Positions 33,650 to 43,230 of a stretch of 64,000 nt of DNA are shown in pieces. The DNA is from Methylobacterium pseudosasicola (GTDB lineage: Bacteria > Pseudomonadota > Alphaproteobacteria > Rhizobiales > Beijerinckiaceae). The notes under the pieces were generated by a model. The model saw nothing but the letters and a program-made list of their open reading frames with translations. It was not told the origin of the DNA and ran no database searches. The first letter of the stretch is position 1. Each line of letters opens with the position of its first letter. The position numbers and the translations under genes are program-made. The DNA is taken from assembly GCF_900114535.1 (NCBI RefSeq), contig NZ_FOTK01000020.1, positions 52,691-116,690 of the forward strand, in the 5' to 3' direction.

Positions 33650-33897
33650 ACCGGTGCGCGCTCGACGAGCCTGATGTCCTCGGGCCGAACCGTCGCCAGC
33701 GCGCCGACCGGTGTCGGAAACTCGACCACGTAGGCCTCACCGCCGCGATAGACGCTGACGATCGTCCCTTCCGTACCGGGCGCCAGCACATCGCCATCAT
33801 CGCTGGTCGCAGCCGTCACCAACGCGACCCGGTCGAGATCCCGCAGATCCGACCGCGATGCGTCCTGCCGAAACTGGTAGGCGAATTCCAGCGTCAT
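33646..33897 (-). CDS. DUF4926 domain protein
   Basis: 83-residue protein starting at ATG 33897. RDLDRVALVTAATSDDGDVLAPGTEGTIVSVYRGGEAYVVEF and TVRPEDIRLV match DUF4926, a small SH3-like beta barrel. The upstream frame is open to 34050 but lacks a ribosome binding site, and the family begins near here. It lies upstream of and overlaps the DUF6883 gene. As the smaller first gene of a coupled pair it is the likelier regulator, antitoxin or chaperone; this is inference. Confidence 0.75.
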   Translation of the reverse strand: MTLEFAYQFRQDASRSDLRDLDRVALVTAATSDDGDVLAPGTEGTIVSVYRGGEAYVVEFPTPVGALATVRPEDIRLVERAPV

Positions 33898-34111
33898 AGC
33901 GGCATGATAGGCGCGCGCCGGGATTGCGCAACCGCTCCCGTCTCCGAAGACTAAGCTTAAGGCTATCGGGCTCCTGAAAGCCTCTTTGCATCGATGTTTC
34001 CCACCCGCGCCCTCATTCTGAGATGCAGAGCTGAATGTGGGCAGTCGCACAGTCTTCCACGATCAATACATCTGACCGTTGCTTGCGGAAGACTGAAGAA
34101 GTCTTCGCTTG

Positions 34112-35374
<1,263 letters not shown>

Positions 35375-35547
35375 GCTACCTGTCCCGTCTTAGAACCGCT
35401 GTCCGATCCGCGCCCCGCCGGCTCGTCCCCGGAGCGCGTCTCGACATAACCGCTTCGCGCCGGATCCGTGCCCCCCGACCGCGAAACGCAGAACGGCGCG
35501 GGGGCTGCTTCGCCTCACCCGCGCCGCGTGATACCGAATCCGGCGCG

Positions 35548-35787
35548 TCAGGCGGCCGAGTTCTTCTCCAGGAACTTCACCGCGTCGCCGACCGTCTGGA
35601 TGGTCTCAGCGGCGTCGTCCGGGATCTCGACGTTGAATTCTTCCTCGAAGGCCATGACCAGCTCGACCGTGTCGAGGCTGTCGGCACCGAGGTCGTCGAT
35701 GAAGTTGGCGCTCTCGACCACCTTCTCGGGCTCGACGCCCAGGTGCTCGACGACGATCTTCTTCACGCGCTCAGCGATATCGCTCAT
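35548..35787 (-). CDS. acpP: Acyl carrier protein
   Basis: 79-residue acidic carrier of acyl intermediates; phosphopantetheine attaches to Ser37 in LGADSLDTVEL. ATG 35787 is chosen because the conserved protein starts MSDIAERVKKIVVEHLGV; the frame is open further upstream but lacks conserved sequence. The sequence is that of the housekeeping ACP. It lies between fabG and fabF and probably has its own promoter in the 344-bp upstream region. Confidence 0.98.
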   Translation of the reverse strand: MSDIAERVKKIVVEHLGVEPEKVVESANFIDDLGADSLDTVELVMAFEEEFNVEIPDDAAETIQTVGDAVKFLEKNSAA

Positions 35788-36131
35788 CGGTCTTCCGTCC
35801 TCGTCCTTTTGGTCTGTCAGTCTTCTCGGGGTGGTGCCGTGGCCGCGCCGCGCCCTTGCGGGCTTGTTGACGGGCCGGTGTCCGATCGCGCGTGTTTCGA
35901 GGTGAACTGGGACGGCCCCGCCGGGGGGCCTTGGACTGAAAACCCGCTGAACCGTCAACCCCCTGTACGGCTGCGGGGCGTGGTAGCACAGGGTTCCCGC
36001 CCTGGCGAGAGCCGTTCAGATTCCCTTCATGGGTGTGGCACGCGCGTGTCGGAAGGGTTGATTCGGGGCCTGAGTCGGATGCGGAAGCGTTGTTTTCGCC
36101 GTTCCGAATGCGTCCTGCGGTCGCGCCAAAA
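35788..36131. other. Intergenic region fabG-acpP, likely acpP promoter
   Basis: 344 bp without a gene. A minus-strand TTGACG near 35955 is a candidate -35 element but no convincing -10 element is paired with it. Highly expressed acpP commonly has its own promoter in this position; that is inference from other bacteria. Confidence 0.4.
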
Positions 36132-36869
36132 CTAGAACATCGCCATGCCGCCGTTCACGTGCAGGGTGTGGCCGGTGACGTAGGCGGCCTCCGCCGACGA
36201 CAGGTAGATGCAGGCGGCGGCGACCTCGGACCCCTCGCCGAGGCGCCCGGCCGGCACCCGGGCCAGGATGCCCTCGCGCTGCTTCTCGTTGAGCGCGTCG
36301 GTCATGGGCGAACTGATGAAGCCCGGGGCGATGCAGTTGACCGTGATTCCCCGGGAGGCGACCTCGGCGGCCAGCGCCTTGGTCATGCCCACCAGGCCGG
36401 CCTTGGCGGCGGCGTAGTTGCCCTGGCCGGGATTGCCGGTCGCGCCCACCACCGAGCCGATATTGACGATCCGGCCGGAGCGGCGCCGCATCATGCCCTT
36501 CACGGCCGCCCGCGAGAGCCGGAAGGCGGCGGTGAGGTTGACGGCGAGCACCTGCTCCCACTCGTCGTCCTTCATCCGCATGAACAGGTTGTCCCGGGTG
36601 ATGCCGGCATTGTTGACCAGGATGTCCAGCGGGCCGATCGCCGCCTCGGCGGCAGGGACCAGGCCCTCCACGGAGTCCTTGTCGGAGAGGTCGGCCGCCA
36701 CCGGGCTCGCCCGCTCGCCGAGTTCCGCCGCCAGGGCCTCCAGCGCCGCGGGCTTCGTGCCCGAGAGCGCCACGGTGGCGCCCTGGGCGTGCAGCGCCCG
36801 GGCGATCGCCTGGCCGAGGCCGCCGGTGGCGCCGGTCACGAGGGCTTTGCGGCCGGTGAGGTCGAACAT
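36132..36869 (-). CDS. fabG: 3-oxoacyl-ACP reductase
   Basis: NADPH-dependent short-chain reductase of the fatty-acid elongation cycle. The 245-residue protein has the Rossmann motif TGATGGLGQAIA (residues 14-25), NNAGITRDN, the catalytic Ser-Tyr-Lys set in NIGSVVGATGNPGQGNYAAAKAG, and the C-terminal YVTGHTLHVNGGMAMF typical of FabG. ATG 36869 lies 17 bp after the fabD stop, so the two are co-transcribed. Confidence 0.97.
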   Translation of the reverse strand: MFDLTGRKALVTGATGGLGQAIARALHAQGATVALSGTKPAALEALAAELGERASPVAADLSDKDSVEGLVPAAEAAIGPLDILVNNAGITRDNLFMRMKDDEWEQVLAVNLTAAFRLSRAAVKGMMRRRSGRIVNIGSVVGATGNPGQGNYAAAKAGLVGMTKALAAEVASRGITVNCIAPGFISSPMTDALNEKQREGILARVPAGRLGEGSEVAAACIYLSSAEAAYVTGHTLHVNGGMAMF

Positions 36870-36886
36870 GCGGGAATCCCTTTATA

Positions 36887-37828
36887 TCAGAGCGCGAAGG
36901 CCGCCACGTCCGCGGGGGTGCCGATCGCCGTGGCACTCGCCTGGGGCGCGATGCGCTTGACCAGGCCGGTGAGCACCTTCCCGGCGCCGAGCTCGTAGAA
37001 CCGGTCGACCCCTGCACCCGCCATGGCGGCGACGCTCTCGCGCCAGCGCACGGTGCCGGTGACCTGCTCGACCAGGGCCGCCCGGATCGCCTCCGGATCC
37101 ACCACCGGGGCCGCCGTGACGTTGGCGTAGAGCGTCACCCGGGGCGCCTTCAGGTCGACCTCGGCCAGGGCCGCTTCCATCGCGTCGGCGGCGGGGCCCA
37201 TGAGCCGGCAATGGAACGGGGCGGAGACGTTGAGCATCACGGCGCGCTTGACCCCACGGTCCGTGGCGATGCCGACGGCGCGCTCCACCGCCGCCCGGTC
37301 GCCGGAGAGCACCACCTGGCCGCCGCCATTGTCGTTGGCGACGTCGCAGACCGCGCCGTTCGTCTCCAGGCCCGCCGCCTCGGCGATCGCCCGGGCGGCC
37401 TCGACATCGGTGCCGATCAGGGCCGCCATGGCGCCGACGCCCGGGGCCACCGCCGCCTGCATGGCCTCGCCGCGCAGGCGCAGCAGCCGCGCCGCATCCG
37501 CGATGGTGAGGCTGCCGGCGGCCGCGAGCGCCGCGTATTCGCCAAGCGAATGCCCGGCGACGCAGGCCACGTCCCGGGTCAGGTCGAGGCCGCGCTCGGC
37601 CTCCAGCACCCGCAGGACCGCGAGGCTCGCCGCCATCAGGGCCGGCTGAGCGTTGGCCGTGAGGGTCAGCTCCTCAACCGGCCCCTCGGCCATCAGCCGC
37701 GACAGCGGCTGGGACAGGGCGTCGTCGACCTCGTCGAGCACGGCCTTGGCCTGCGGGAAGTCCTCCGCGAGACCCTTGGCCATGCCGACCGCCTGGCTGC
37801 CCTGGCCGGGAAAGATGAGTGCGCGCAT
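36887..37828 (-). CDS. fabD: Malonyl CoA-ACP transacylase
   Basis: Transfers malonyl from CoA to ACP. The 313-residue protein starts MRALIFPGQGSQAVGM, has the nucleophile Ser94 in AGHSLGEYAAL and the catalytic His in SAPFHCRLM, and ends RIAPQASATAIGTPADV, all typical of FabD. First gene of the fab cluster on the minus strand. ATG 37828 is chosen since the upstream open frame (to 38068) carries no conserved sequence; the divergent rpoZ promoter region must also lie there. Confidence 0.97.
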   Translation of the reverse strand: MRALIFPGQGSQAVGMAKGLAEDFPQAKAVLDEVDDALSQPLSRLMAEGPVEELTLTANAQPALMAASLAVLRVLEAERGLDLTRDVACVAGHSLGEYAALAAAGSLTIADAARLLRLRGEAMQAAVAPGVGAMAALIGTDVEAARAIAEAAGLETNGAVCDVANDNGGGQVVLSGDRAAVERAVGIATDRGVKRAVMLNVSAPFHCRLMGPAADAMEAALAEVDLKAPRVTLYANVTAAPVVDPEAIRAALVEQVTGTVRWRESVAAMAGAGVDRFYELGAGKVLTGLVKRIAPQASATAIGTPADVAAFAL

Positions 37829-38097
37829 GGCCGGTCCTGTCGCTCTCGTCGCTGTCGCCGTGCGACGCGCGAACGCCGCCCCTGTCGGCCAAAAAACCTG
37901 GAATGAGCGGCGCGCACTCGCACCCGAGGCAGCCTGTGTCAACAATGCGTCGCACAATCCGCGGGGGCCTGACCCCGGCCACCGCCCGTCAGACGCGCGC
38001 CCGGCGCAACCCGCTGTGCTTGTTGCACAACGGCATTCCGTGTAGAGTGGCGCCACACCCGACATCACCCGTCGCTTAAGCTGAGGAGCCGCCCCGC

Positions 38098-38508
38098 ATG
38101 GCGCGCGTCACCGTCGAAGACTGCATCGAGAAGGTCGAGAACCGGTTCGAGCTGGTGCTGCTGGCGAGCCACCGGGCGCGCCTGCTGGCCGCCGGCGCCC
38201 CGCTCACCATCGACCGCGACCGCGACAAGAACCCGGTCGTGGCTCTGCGCGAGATCGGCGACGAGACGATCACGGCCGACGATCTCAAGGAACAGCTGAT
38301 TCACTCGATGCAGAAATACGTCGAGGTCGACGAGCCGGAGGCCGAGACCGTGCCGCTGCTGTCGAGTTCGCCGGCCGCCGCCGCCGTGGCCCCGCAATCC
38401 TCCAGCGACGATGCGGCGGTCCAGTTCGACCGCATGAGCGAGGAGGACCTGCTGCGCGGCCTCGAGAACCTCGCCCCGCCGGTCGAGACCGACGACGAGG
38501 GCGAGTAA
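38098..38508 (+). CDS. rpoZ: DNA-directed RNA polymerase omega subunit
   Basis: Omega subunit that aids assembly of RNA polymerase and forms one ppGpp site in some bacteria. The 136-residue protein opens MARVTVEDCIEKVENRFELVLLASHRARLLAAGA with the conserved D-C-x-x-K/V-x-N-R-F-E-L-V motif and DKNPVVALREI. The C-terminal 60 residues are acidic and disordered, as in other alphaproteobacterial homologues. ATG 38098 follows GAGGAG. It precedes rsh by about 216 bp, the usual linkage. Confidence 0.97.
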   Translation: MARVTVEDCIEKVENRFELVLLASHRARLLAAGAPLTIDRDRDKNPVVALREIGDETITADDLKEQLIHSMQKYVEVDEPEAETVPLLSSSPAAAAVAPQSSSDDAAVQFDRMSEEDLLRGLENLAPPVETDDEGE

Positions 38509-38724
38509 CCTCCGGACAGTGAGCTGCTCCACGTGGGCCTGGATGATCACGACCTGAACGCGACCGGACCCGGCGGAGACGCCGGGTTCTTGCGTTCGGA
38601 CGGCGATACGGTCGCAACCGGCGCTTTTCCGCCGCCGGGGGCTGGCGCCGTCACGCCGGTTGCGGGAGAGTCGGGCGTGACTCCGACCCCGCGTGCCATC
38701 CAGGAACCGACGACGGCCCGGCGG

Positions 38725-40965
38725 ATGATGCGCCAGTACGAGCTCGTCGAGCGAGTCAAGCGCTACAATCCGGCCGCCGACGAGGCGTTGCTCAACCGCG
38801 CCTACGTCTACGCCATGCAGGCGCACGGCACGCAGAAGCGGGCCTCGGGCGATCCGTTCTTCGCCCATCCGCTCGAAGTCGCCGCGATCCTCACCGACCT
38901 GCATCTCGACGACGCCACCATCGTGGCCGCGGTCCTGCACGACACCGTCGAGGATACCGAGGCGACGCTGGAGGAGATCCGCCGCCTGTTCGGGCCGGAG
39001 ATCGGCGCGCTGGTCGACGGCCTGACCAAGCTCAAGCGGCTCGACCTCGTCTCCAAGCAGGCCGCCCAGGGCGAGAATTTCCGCAAGCTGCTGCTGGCGG
39101 TCGCCGCGGACGTGCGCGTGCTGCTGGTCAAGCTCGCCGACCGCCTGCACAACATGCGTACCCTCCACCACATGCGGGAGGACAAGCGCCACCGCATCGC
39201 CCAGGAGACCCTGGACATCTACGCGCCGCTCGCCGGCCGGATGGGCATGCAGGAGCTGCGCGAGGAGCTGGAGGACCTGGCCTTCCGCAATATCGAACCG
39301 GAGGTCTACGCCACCATCACGCAGCGGCTCGCCCGCCTCACCGCGAAGTCCGAGCGGGTGGTCGAGACCATCGCGCAGGTGCTCACCGAAAAGCTCTCCG
39401 CCCAGGGCATCACCGCCGAGGTCAGCGGCCGGCAGAAGCGGCCGTTCTCGATCTGGTCGAAGATGGAGCGCAAGTCGGTCGCCTTCGAGCAGCTCTCCGA
39501 CATCTTCGGCTTCCGGGTGATCGTGGACACGGTCCAGGATTGCTACGCGGCGCTCGGGATCGTCCATACCAGCTGGCCGATGGTGCCGGGCCGGTACAAG
39601 GACTACATCTCGACCCCGAAGCAGAACGATTACCGCTCGATCCACACCACGGTGATCGGGCCGAAGAGCCAGCGCGTCGAGCTGCAGATCCGCAGCCGCG
39701 CCATGGACGACATCGCCGAATACGGCATCGCCGCGCACGCCCATTACAAGGAACTCGGCAAGGACGTCCCCAAGGAGCCGGGCAGCGTCCACCCGAAGCT
39801 CGCCGCTGAGAGCGGCGCCTACCAGTGGCTGCGCCGGACCATCGAGCTCCTGGCCGAAGGCGACAGCCCGGAAGAGTTCCTGGAGCACACCAAGCTCGAG
39901 CTGTTCCAGGACCAGGTGTTCTGCTTCACCCCGAAGGGCCGGCTGATCGCCCTGCCGCGGGGCGCGACGCCGATCGACTTCGCCTACGCGGTGCACACCG
40001 ATGTCGGCAATTCGGCGGTGGGCGCCAAGATCAACGGCCGGATGGCGCCGCTGCTGCACGAGCTCGCCAACGGCGACGAGGTCGAGATCAGCCGCTCGGA
40101 CGGCGCCTCGCCGCCGGCCGCCTGGGAATCCCTGGTGGTGACCGGCAAGGCCCGGGCGGCGATCCGCCGGGCGACCCGGGCGGCGGTGCGCCGGCAATAT
40201 GCCGGTCTCGGCCGCCAGATCCTGGACCGCGCCTTCGAGCGCGCCGCCAAGACGTTTTCCGAGGACAAGCTGCGCGGTGCCCTGCCGCGGCTGGCCCGGG
40301 CCACCACCGAAGACGTGTTTGCGGCGGTGGGGCGCGGCGAGATGTTCTCCGGCGACGTGGTGCGGGCGGTCTATCCCGACCACCGCGACGAGCGCAGGCC
40401 ATCCACGCCGCAGGGCGCGCTGAACGGCGCCGGCCGCCTCGTGCGCTCGGCCGACCAGACCATGCGGCTGACCTTCCCGGCCACCGAGGGCGGCAAACCC
40501 GAGGACCGCAGCGACGCGATCCCGATCCGGGGCCTCGCCGGCGACCTGCCGGTGACCTTCGCGCCCAATGGCGGCGCGGTCCCGGGCGACCGAATCGTCG
40601 GCATTCTGACCCCGGGGGTCGGCGTCACCGTCTATCCGATCCAGTCGGCGGCGCTCGCGGCCTTCGACAACGAGCCCGAGCGCTGGCTCGATGTCCGCTG
40701 GGACACGGAGGCTTCGGGCACCGAGCGCTTCCCGGCCCGGCTGGCGCTGAAGTCGATCAACGAGCCCGGCGTGTTCGCCCAGATCGCCCAGGTGATCGCC
40801 GACCACGACGGCAACATCGACAACATCTCGATGAAGCGCCGCACCCAGGATTTCACCGACATCACCATCGACCTGTCGGTCTGGGACCTCCAGCATCTGA
40901 CGGCAATCATCGCCGAGCTGCGCGGCAAGCGCCCGGTCAACAGCGTCGAACGCGTGAACGGCTGA
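38725..40965 (+). CDS. rsh: Bifunctional (p)ppGpp synthetase/hydrolase, RelA/SpoT homologue
   Basis: Sets the alarmone (p)ppGpp level in starvation. The 746-residue protein from ATG 38725 starts MMRQYELVERVKRYNP, exactly as in rhizobial Rsh proteins. The HD hydrolase domain (about residues 30-160) has AHPLEVAAIL and VLHDTVEDT; the synthetase domain (about 225-345) has FSIWSKMERKS and GRYKDYISTPKQNDYRSIH. TGS and ACT domains follow (about 395-455 and 665-740). Both HD and synthetase motifs look intact, so it is bifunctional. The frame is open upstream to GTG 38533, which would add 64 nonconserved residues; I do not favour it. Confidence 0.96.
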   Translation: MMRQYELVERVKRYNPAADEALLNRAYVYAMQAHGTQKRASGDPFFAHPLEVAAILTDLHLDDATIVAAVLHDTVEDTEATLEEIRRLFGPEIGALVDGLTKLKRLDLVSKQAAQGENFRKLLLAVAADVRVLLVKLADRLHNMRTLHHMREDKRHRIAQETLDIYAPLAGRMGMQELREELEDLAFRNIEPEVYATITQRLARLTAKSERVVETIAQVLTEKLSAQGITAEVSGRQKRPFSIWSKMERKSVAFEQLSDIFGFRVIVDTVQDCYAALGIVHTSWPMVPGRYKDYISTPKQNDYRSIHTTVIGPKSQRVELQIRSRAMDDIAEYGIAAHAHYKELGKDVPKEPGSVHPKLAAESGAYQWLRRTIELLAEGDSPEEFLEHTKLELFQDQVFCFTPKGRLIALPRGATPIDFAYAVHTDVGNSAVGAKINGRMAPLLHELANGDEVEISRSDGASPPAAWESLVVTGKARAAIRRATRAAVRRQYAGLGRQILDRAFERAAKTFSEDKLRGALPRLARATTEDVFAAVGRGEMFSGDVVRAVYPDHRDERRPSTPQGALNGAGRLVRSADQTMRLTFPATEGGKPEDRSDAIPIRGLAGDLPVTFAPNGGAVPGDRIVGILTPGVGVTVYPIQSAALAAFDNEPERWLDVRWDTEASGTERFPARLALKSINEPGVFAQIAQVIADHDGNIDNISMKRRTQDFTDITIDLSVWDLQHLTAIIAELRGKRPVNSVERVNG

Positions 40966-40975
40966 GATGTTTGTC

Positions 40976-40989
40976 CGCCCGTACGGGCG
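40976..40989. repeat. Palindrome directly after rsh
   Basis: CGCCCGTACGGGCG, a perfect 14-bp palindrome 11 bases after the rsh stop. Without a T-run, it could be a short transcript-end hairpin or a protein-binding site. Confidence 0.35.
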
Positions 40990-41325
40990 ATGGACCTCAG
41001 GTTTATCGGATTAACCCAGGTCTATCGTCCCAGTCGCGTGGCGAGATACGCCGCGATACGATTTTTCTATCGACCCCCCGGGGAAACGGCGTTATCGAGA
41101 GCCACATTCCTTCCGGTTGACTTGACAGGGGTATGTTTCGCCCGAATGGTCGAGAAAGCCCGGGCGACCGTCGTCCGGAAGGGGACCGCGCTTTTCTGTC
41201 CCGGCTTTCATCCCTCTCGGCATTCGATCGCGACGAGGCGGCCCCGAGCTTTCCGCCCGGATTTATCCCAGCCGTTTCAGCACACGATTTCCGGCAACCC
41301 GTATTCTTCAGGATTCGACCCATCC
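40990..41325. other. Gene-free leader of the NYN gene
   Basis: 336 bp whose frame is open into the NYN gene but with no conserved coding sequence. It includes CTTGACAGGGGTATG near 41119-41133, where TTGACA could serve as a -35 element, but no clear -10 element follows at standard spacing. Confidence 0.4.
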
Positions 41326-41967
41326 ATGGCAGCATCCCAACGCAGCGCGCTCTTCATCGACGGCGCGAATCTCTACGCCACCACCAAGGCCCTCGGCTTC
41401 GATATTGATTACAAGAAATTGCTCAAGGAATTTCAGGCCCGCGACAACCTGCTGCGGGCGTTCTACTACACCGCAATGATTGAGGATCAGGAATATTCCT
41501 CGATCCGGCCGCTGATCGACTGGCTCGACTACAACGGCTACCGCGTCGTGACCAAGCCCGTGAAGGAGTTCACGGACTCGATGGGCCGGCGCAAGTACAA
41601 GGGCAACATGGATATCGAGCTGGCGATCGACGCCCTCGAGCTGAGCCCGCATATCGACCACATGGTGCTGTTCTCGGGCGACGGCGATTTCCGCTCGCTG
41701 GTCGAGGCGATGCAGCGGCGCGGCGTCAAGGTGACGGTGATCTCCACCATCCAGACCCAGCCGGCGATGATCTCGGACGAGCTGCGCCGGCAGGCCGACG
41801 AGTTCGTGGATCTCGCGAGCCTCTCGAACCGGATCGGTCGCGAGCCGAGCGAGCGCCCGGTCCGGGCTCCCGGCGAGACCGCCAGCCGCTACCGCGGCGA
41901 GGCTCGGCCGAGCCCGGCCCTCGAGAACCGCTACGGCATCCGCCAGCCGGAATCCGAAGAGGGCTGA
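41326..41967 (+). CDS. NYN-domain (LabA/DUF88) protein
   Basis: 213-residue PIN-like NYN domain protein of the LabA/DUF88 family, predicted RNA nuclease or regulator. Acidic metal-binding residues appear in ALFIDGANLYATTKALG (near residue 10), KGNMDIELAIDAL (about 90-102) and MVLFSGDGDFRSLVEAM (about 115-130), the standard order. The last 45 residues are basic, Arg/Pro-rich and disordered. ATG 41326. Position behind rpoZ-rsh is conserved in several Hyphomicrobiales, though no functional tie is known. It converges with the peroxiredoxin gene 15 bp away. Confidence 0.9.
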   Translation: MAASQRSALFIDGANLYATTKALGFDIDYKKLLKEFQARDNLLRAFYYTAMIEDQEYSSIRPLIDWLDYNGYRVVTKPVKEFTDSMGRRKYKGNMDIELAIDALELSPHIDHMVLFSGDGDFRSLVEAMQRRGVKVTVISTIQTQPAMISDELRRQADEFVDLASLSNRIGREPSERPVRAPGETASRYRGEARPSPALENRYGIRQPESEEG

Positions 41968-41982
41968 GACCGGGGCTAAGCG

Positions 41983-42552
41983 TCAGGCGCTTCCGCCGTC
42001 GAGCCAGTCGATCACCTGCTGCGCGCCGCGATCGGCTGGGAAGACCGGGTAGAACACCTGGCTGACCACGCCGTCGTCGATCACCAGGGTGAGGCGGCGC
42101 AGCAGCACCTGGCCGCCCGCCTCGAAGACCGGCAGGCGCGCGGCCATCGCGAAGGCCCGGTGCGGATCGGCCAGCAGCGGGAACGTGAGGTGCAGCCGCT
42201 CGGCCGCCTCCCGCTGGTAGGCGCTGGTCTGGGTCGAGAGGCCGTAGACCTGCGCGACGCCGCGCTTGCACAGGGCAGCATGGTGATCCCGGAAATCGCA
42301 GGCCTGCGGGGTGCAGCCCCGGGCGCCGGGAATCGCGTCCCAGTCCGGCGTCAGGACCGGCTTCCCCGGCTCGCCGGTGCGCGGATAGGCATAGGCCACG
42401 GTGCGGCCGGAGAGCTTCGCCAGCGACACCGTCGTGCCGTCCGTGGCGGTGAGCGCCACGTCGGGCAGCTTCATGCCGCGTAGATGATCGGCGGCGCCGT
42501 CATCCACGGGGGCGGGGAGGTCGGCGGGCAGGGTGTCGGGGTTGGGGTGCAT
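41983..42552 (-). CDS. Bcp/PrxQ-like peroxiredoxin
   Basis: 189-residue thiol peroxidase of the AhpC/TSA superfamily. The peroxidatic C80 and resolving C85 lie in GARGCTPQACDFRDH, in the 5-residue spacing of Bcp/PrxQ. An insert of about 15 residues separates them from the typical YPRTGEPG loop, a feature of an alphaproteobacterial subgroup. A thioredoxin-like fold continues (LPLLADPHRAFAMAARL and RLTLVIDDGVVSQVFYPVFP). No signal peptide, hence cytoplasmic. ATG 42552 follows GAGGAG. Physiological oxidant and reductant are unknown. Confidence 0.88.
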   Translation of the reverse strand: MHPNPDTLPADLPAPVDDGAADHLRGMKLPDVALTATDGTTVSLAKLSGRTVAYAYPRTGEPGKPVLTPDWDAIPGARGCTPQACDFRDHHAALCKRGVAQVYGLSTQTSAYQREAAERLHLTFPLLADPHRAFAMAARLPVFEAGGQVLLRRLTLVIDDGVVSQVFYPVFPADRGAQQVIDWLDGGSA

Positions 42553-42629
42553 GGGCGGCTCCTCGGATTGAGGGAGCCTAGATCGCCGCGGGCCGAAGGT
42601 GAATCGCCCGTTCTTAAGCTTCACCCTCA

Positions 42630-42723
42630 CCGTCATCACGAGCGGAGCGACGTGACCCAGGGCAGCGCGACATTCGGAGATCGCACGCCGCACTGGGTTG
42701 CTTCGCTGCGCTCGCAATGACGG
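42630..42723. repeat. Palindromic repeat, family A copy 3
   Basis: CCGTCATCACGAGCGGAGCGAC with CCCAGGG at the left, and TGGGTTGCTTCGCTGCGCTCGCAATGACGG at the right. Same family as 30978 and 33119. It lies between the peroxiredoxin and smpB genes (both minus strand) and may be transcribed with them. Confidence 0.8.
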
Positions 42724-42740
42724 AAGGGCCGTGAACCGGT

Positions 42741-43214
42741 CTACCCCCGGTCCCGCAGCAGCCGCGCCCGGTCGCGCTGCCAGTCGCGCTCCTTGGAAGC
42801 CTCGCGCTTGTCGTGGGCCTGCTTGCCCTTGCCGAGGCCGAGCTCGATCTTCGCCCGGCCCTTGTCGTTGAAGTAGATTTTCAGCGGCACCACCGTGTAG
42901 CCCTGGCGCTGAGTGGCGCCGATCAGCTTGTTGATCTGGCGGCGGTGCAGCAGCAGGCGGCGCGGGCGCTTGGGCTCGTGGTTGAAGCGGTTCGCCTCCA
43001 GGTATTCCGGGATGTAGCAGTTGAACAGCATCAAATCGCCGCCGGAGGGGCCGGCATAGGCCTCGCCGATCGTCGCTTTGCCGCCGCGCAGGGACTTCAC
43101 CTCGGTGCCGGTCAGGGCGATGCCGGCCTCCAGCGTGTCCTCGATCGTGTAGTGGAAGCGCGCGGCACGGTTGTCGGCGACGACGCGCCGACTGGGCTCC
43201 GGTTTCGGGGCCAT
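42741..43214 (-). CDS. smpB: SsrA-binding protein
   Basis: Binds tmRNA and delivers it to stalled ribosomes in trans-translation. 157-residue protein with the SmpB beta-barrel signature: NRAARFHYTIEDTLEAGIALTGTEVKSLR at residues 15-43, YIPEYLEANRFNHEPKRPRRLLLH (about 67-90) and the basic C-terminal tail GKGKQAHDKREASKERDW. ATG 43214. It lies 16 bp after dapA on the same strand, an arrangement found in many alphaproteobacteria. The tmRNA gene itself is not in this window. Confidence 0.97.
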   Translation of the reverse strand: MAPKPEPSRRVVADNRAARFHYTIEDTLEAGIALTGTEVKSLRGGKATIGEAYAGPSGGDLMLFNCYIPEYLEANRFNHEPKRPRRLLLHRRQINKLIGATQRQGYTVVPLKIYFNDKGRAKIELGLGKGKQAHDKREASKERDWQRDRARLLRDRG

Positions 43215-43230
43215 GTTTTTGGGATTCTCC

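Noticed and set aside
35940..35960. acpP promoter with TTGACG as -35
   Set aside because: No acceptable -10 element at 16-18 bp; kept only as a remark on the intergenic region.
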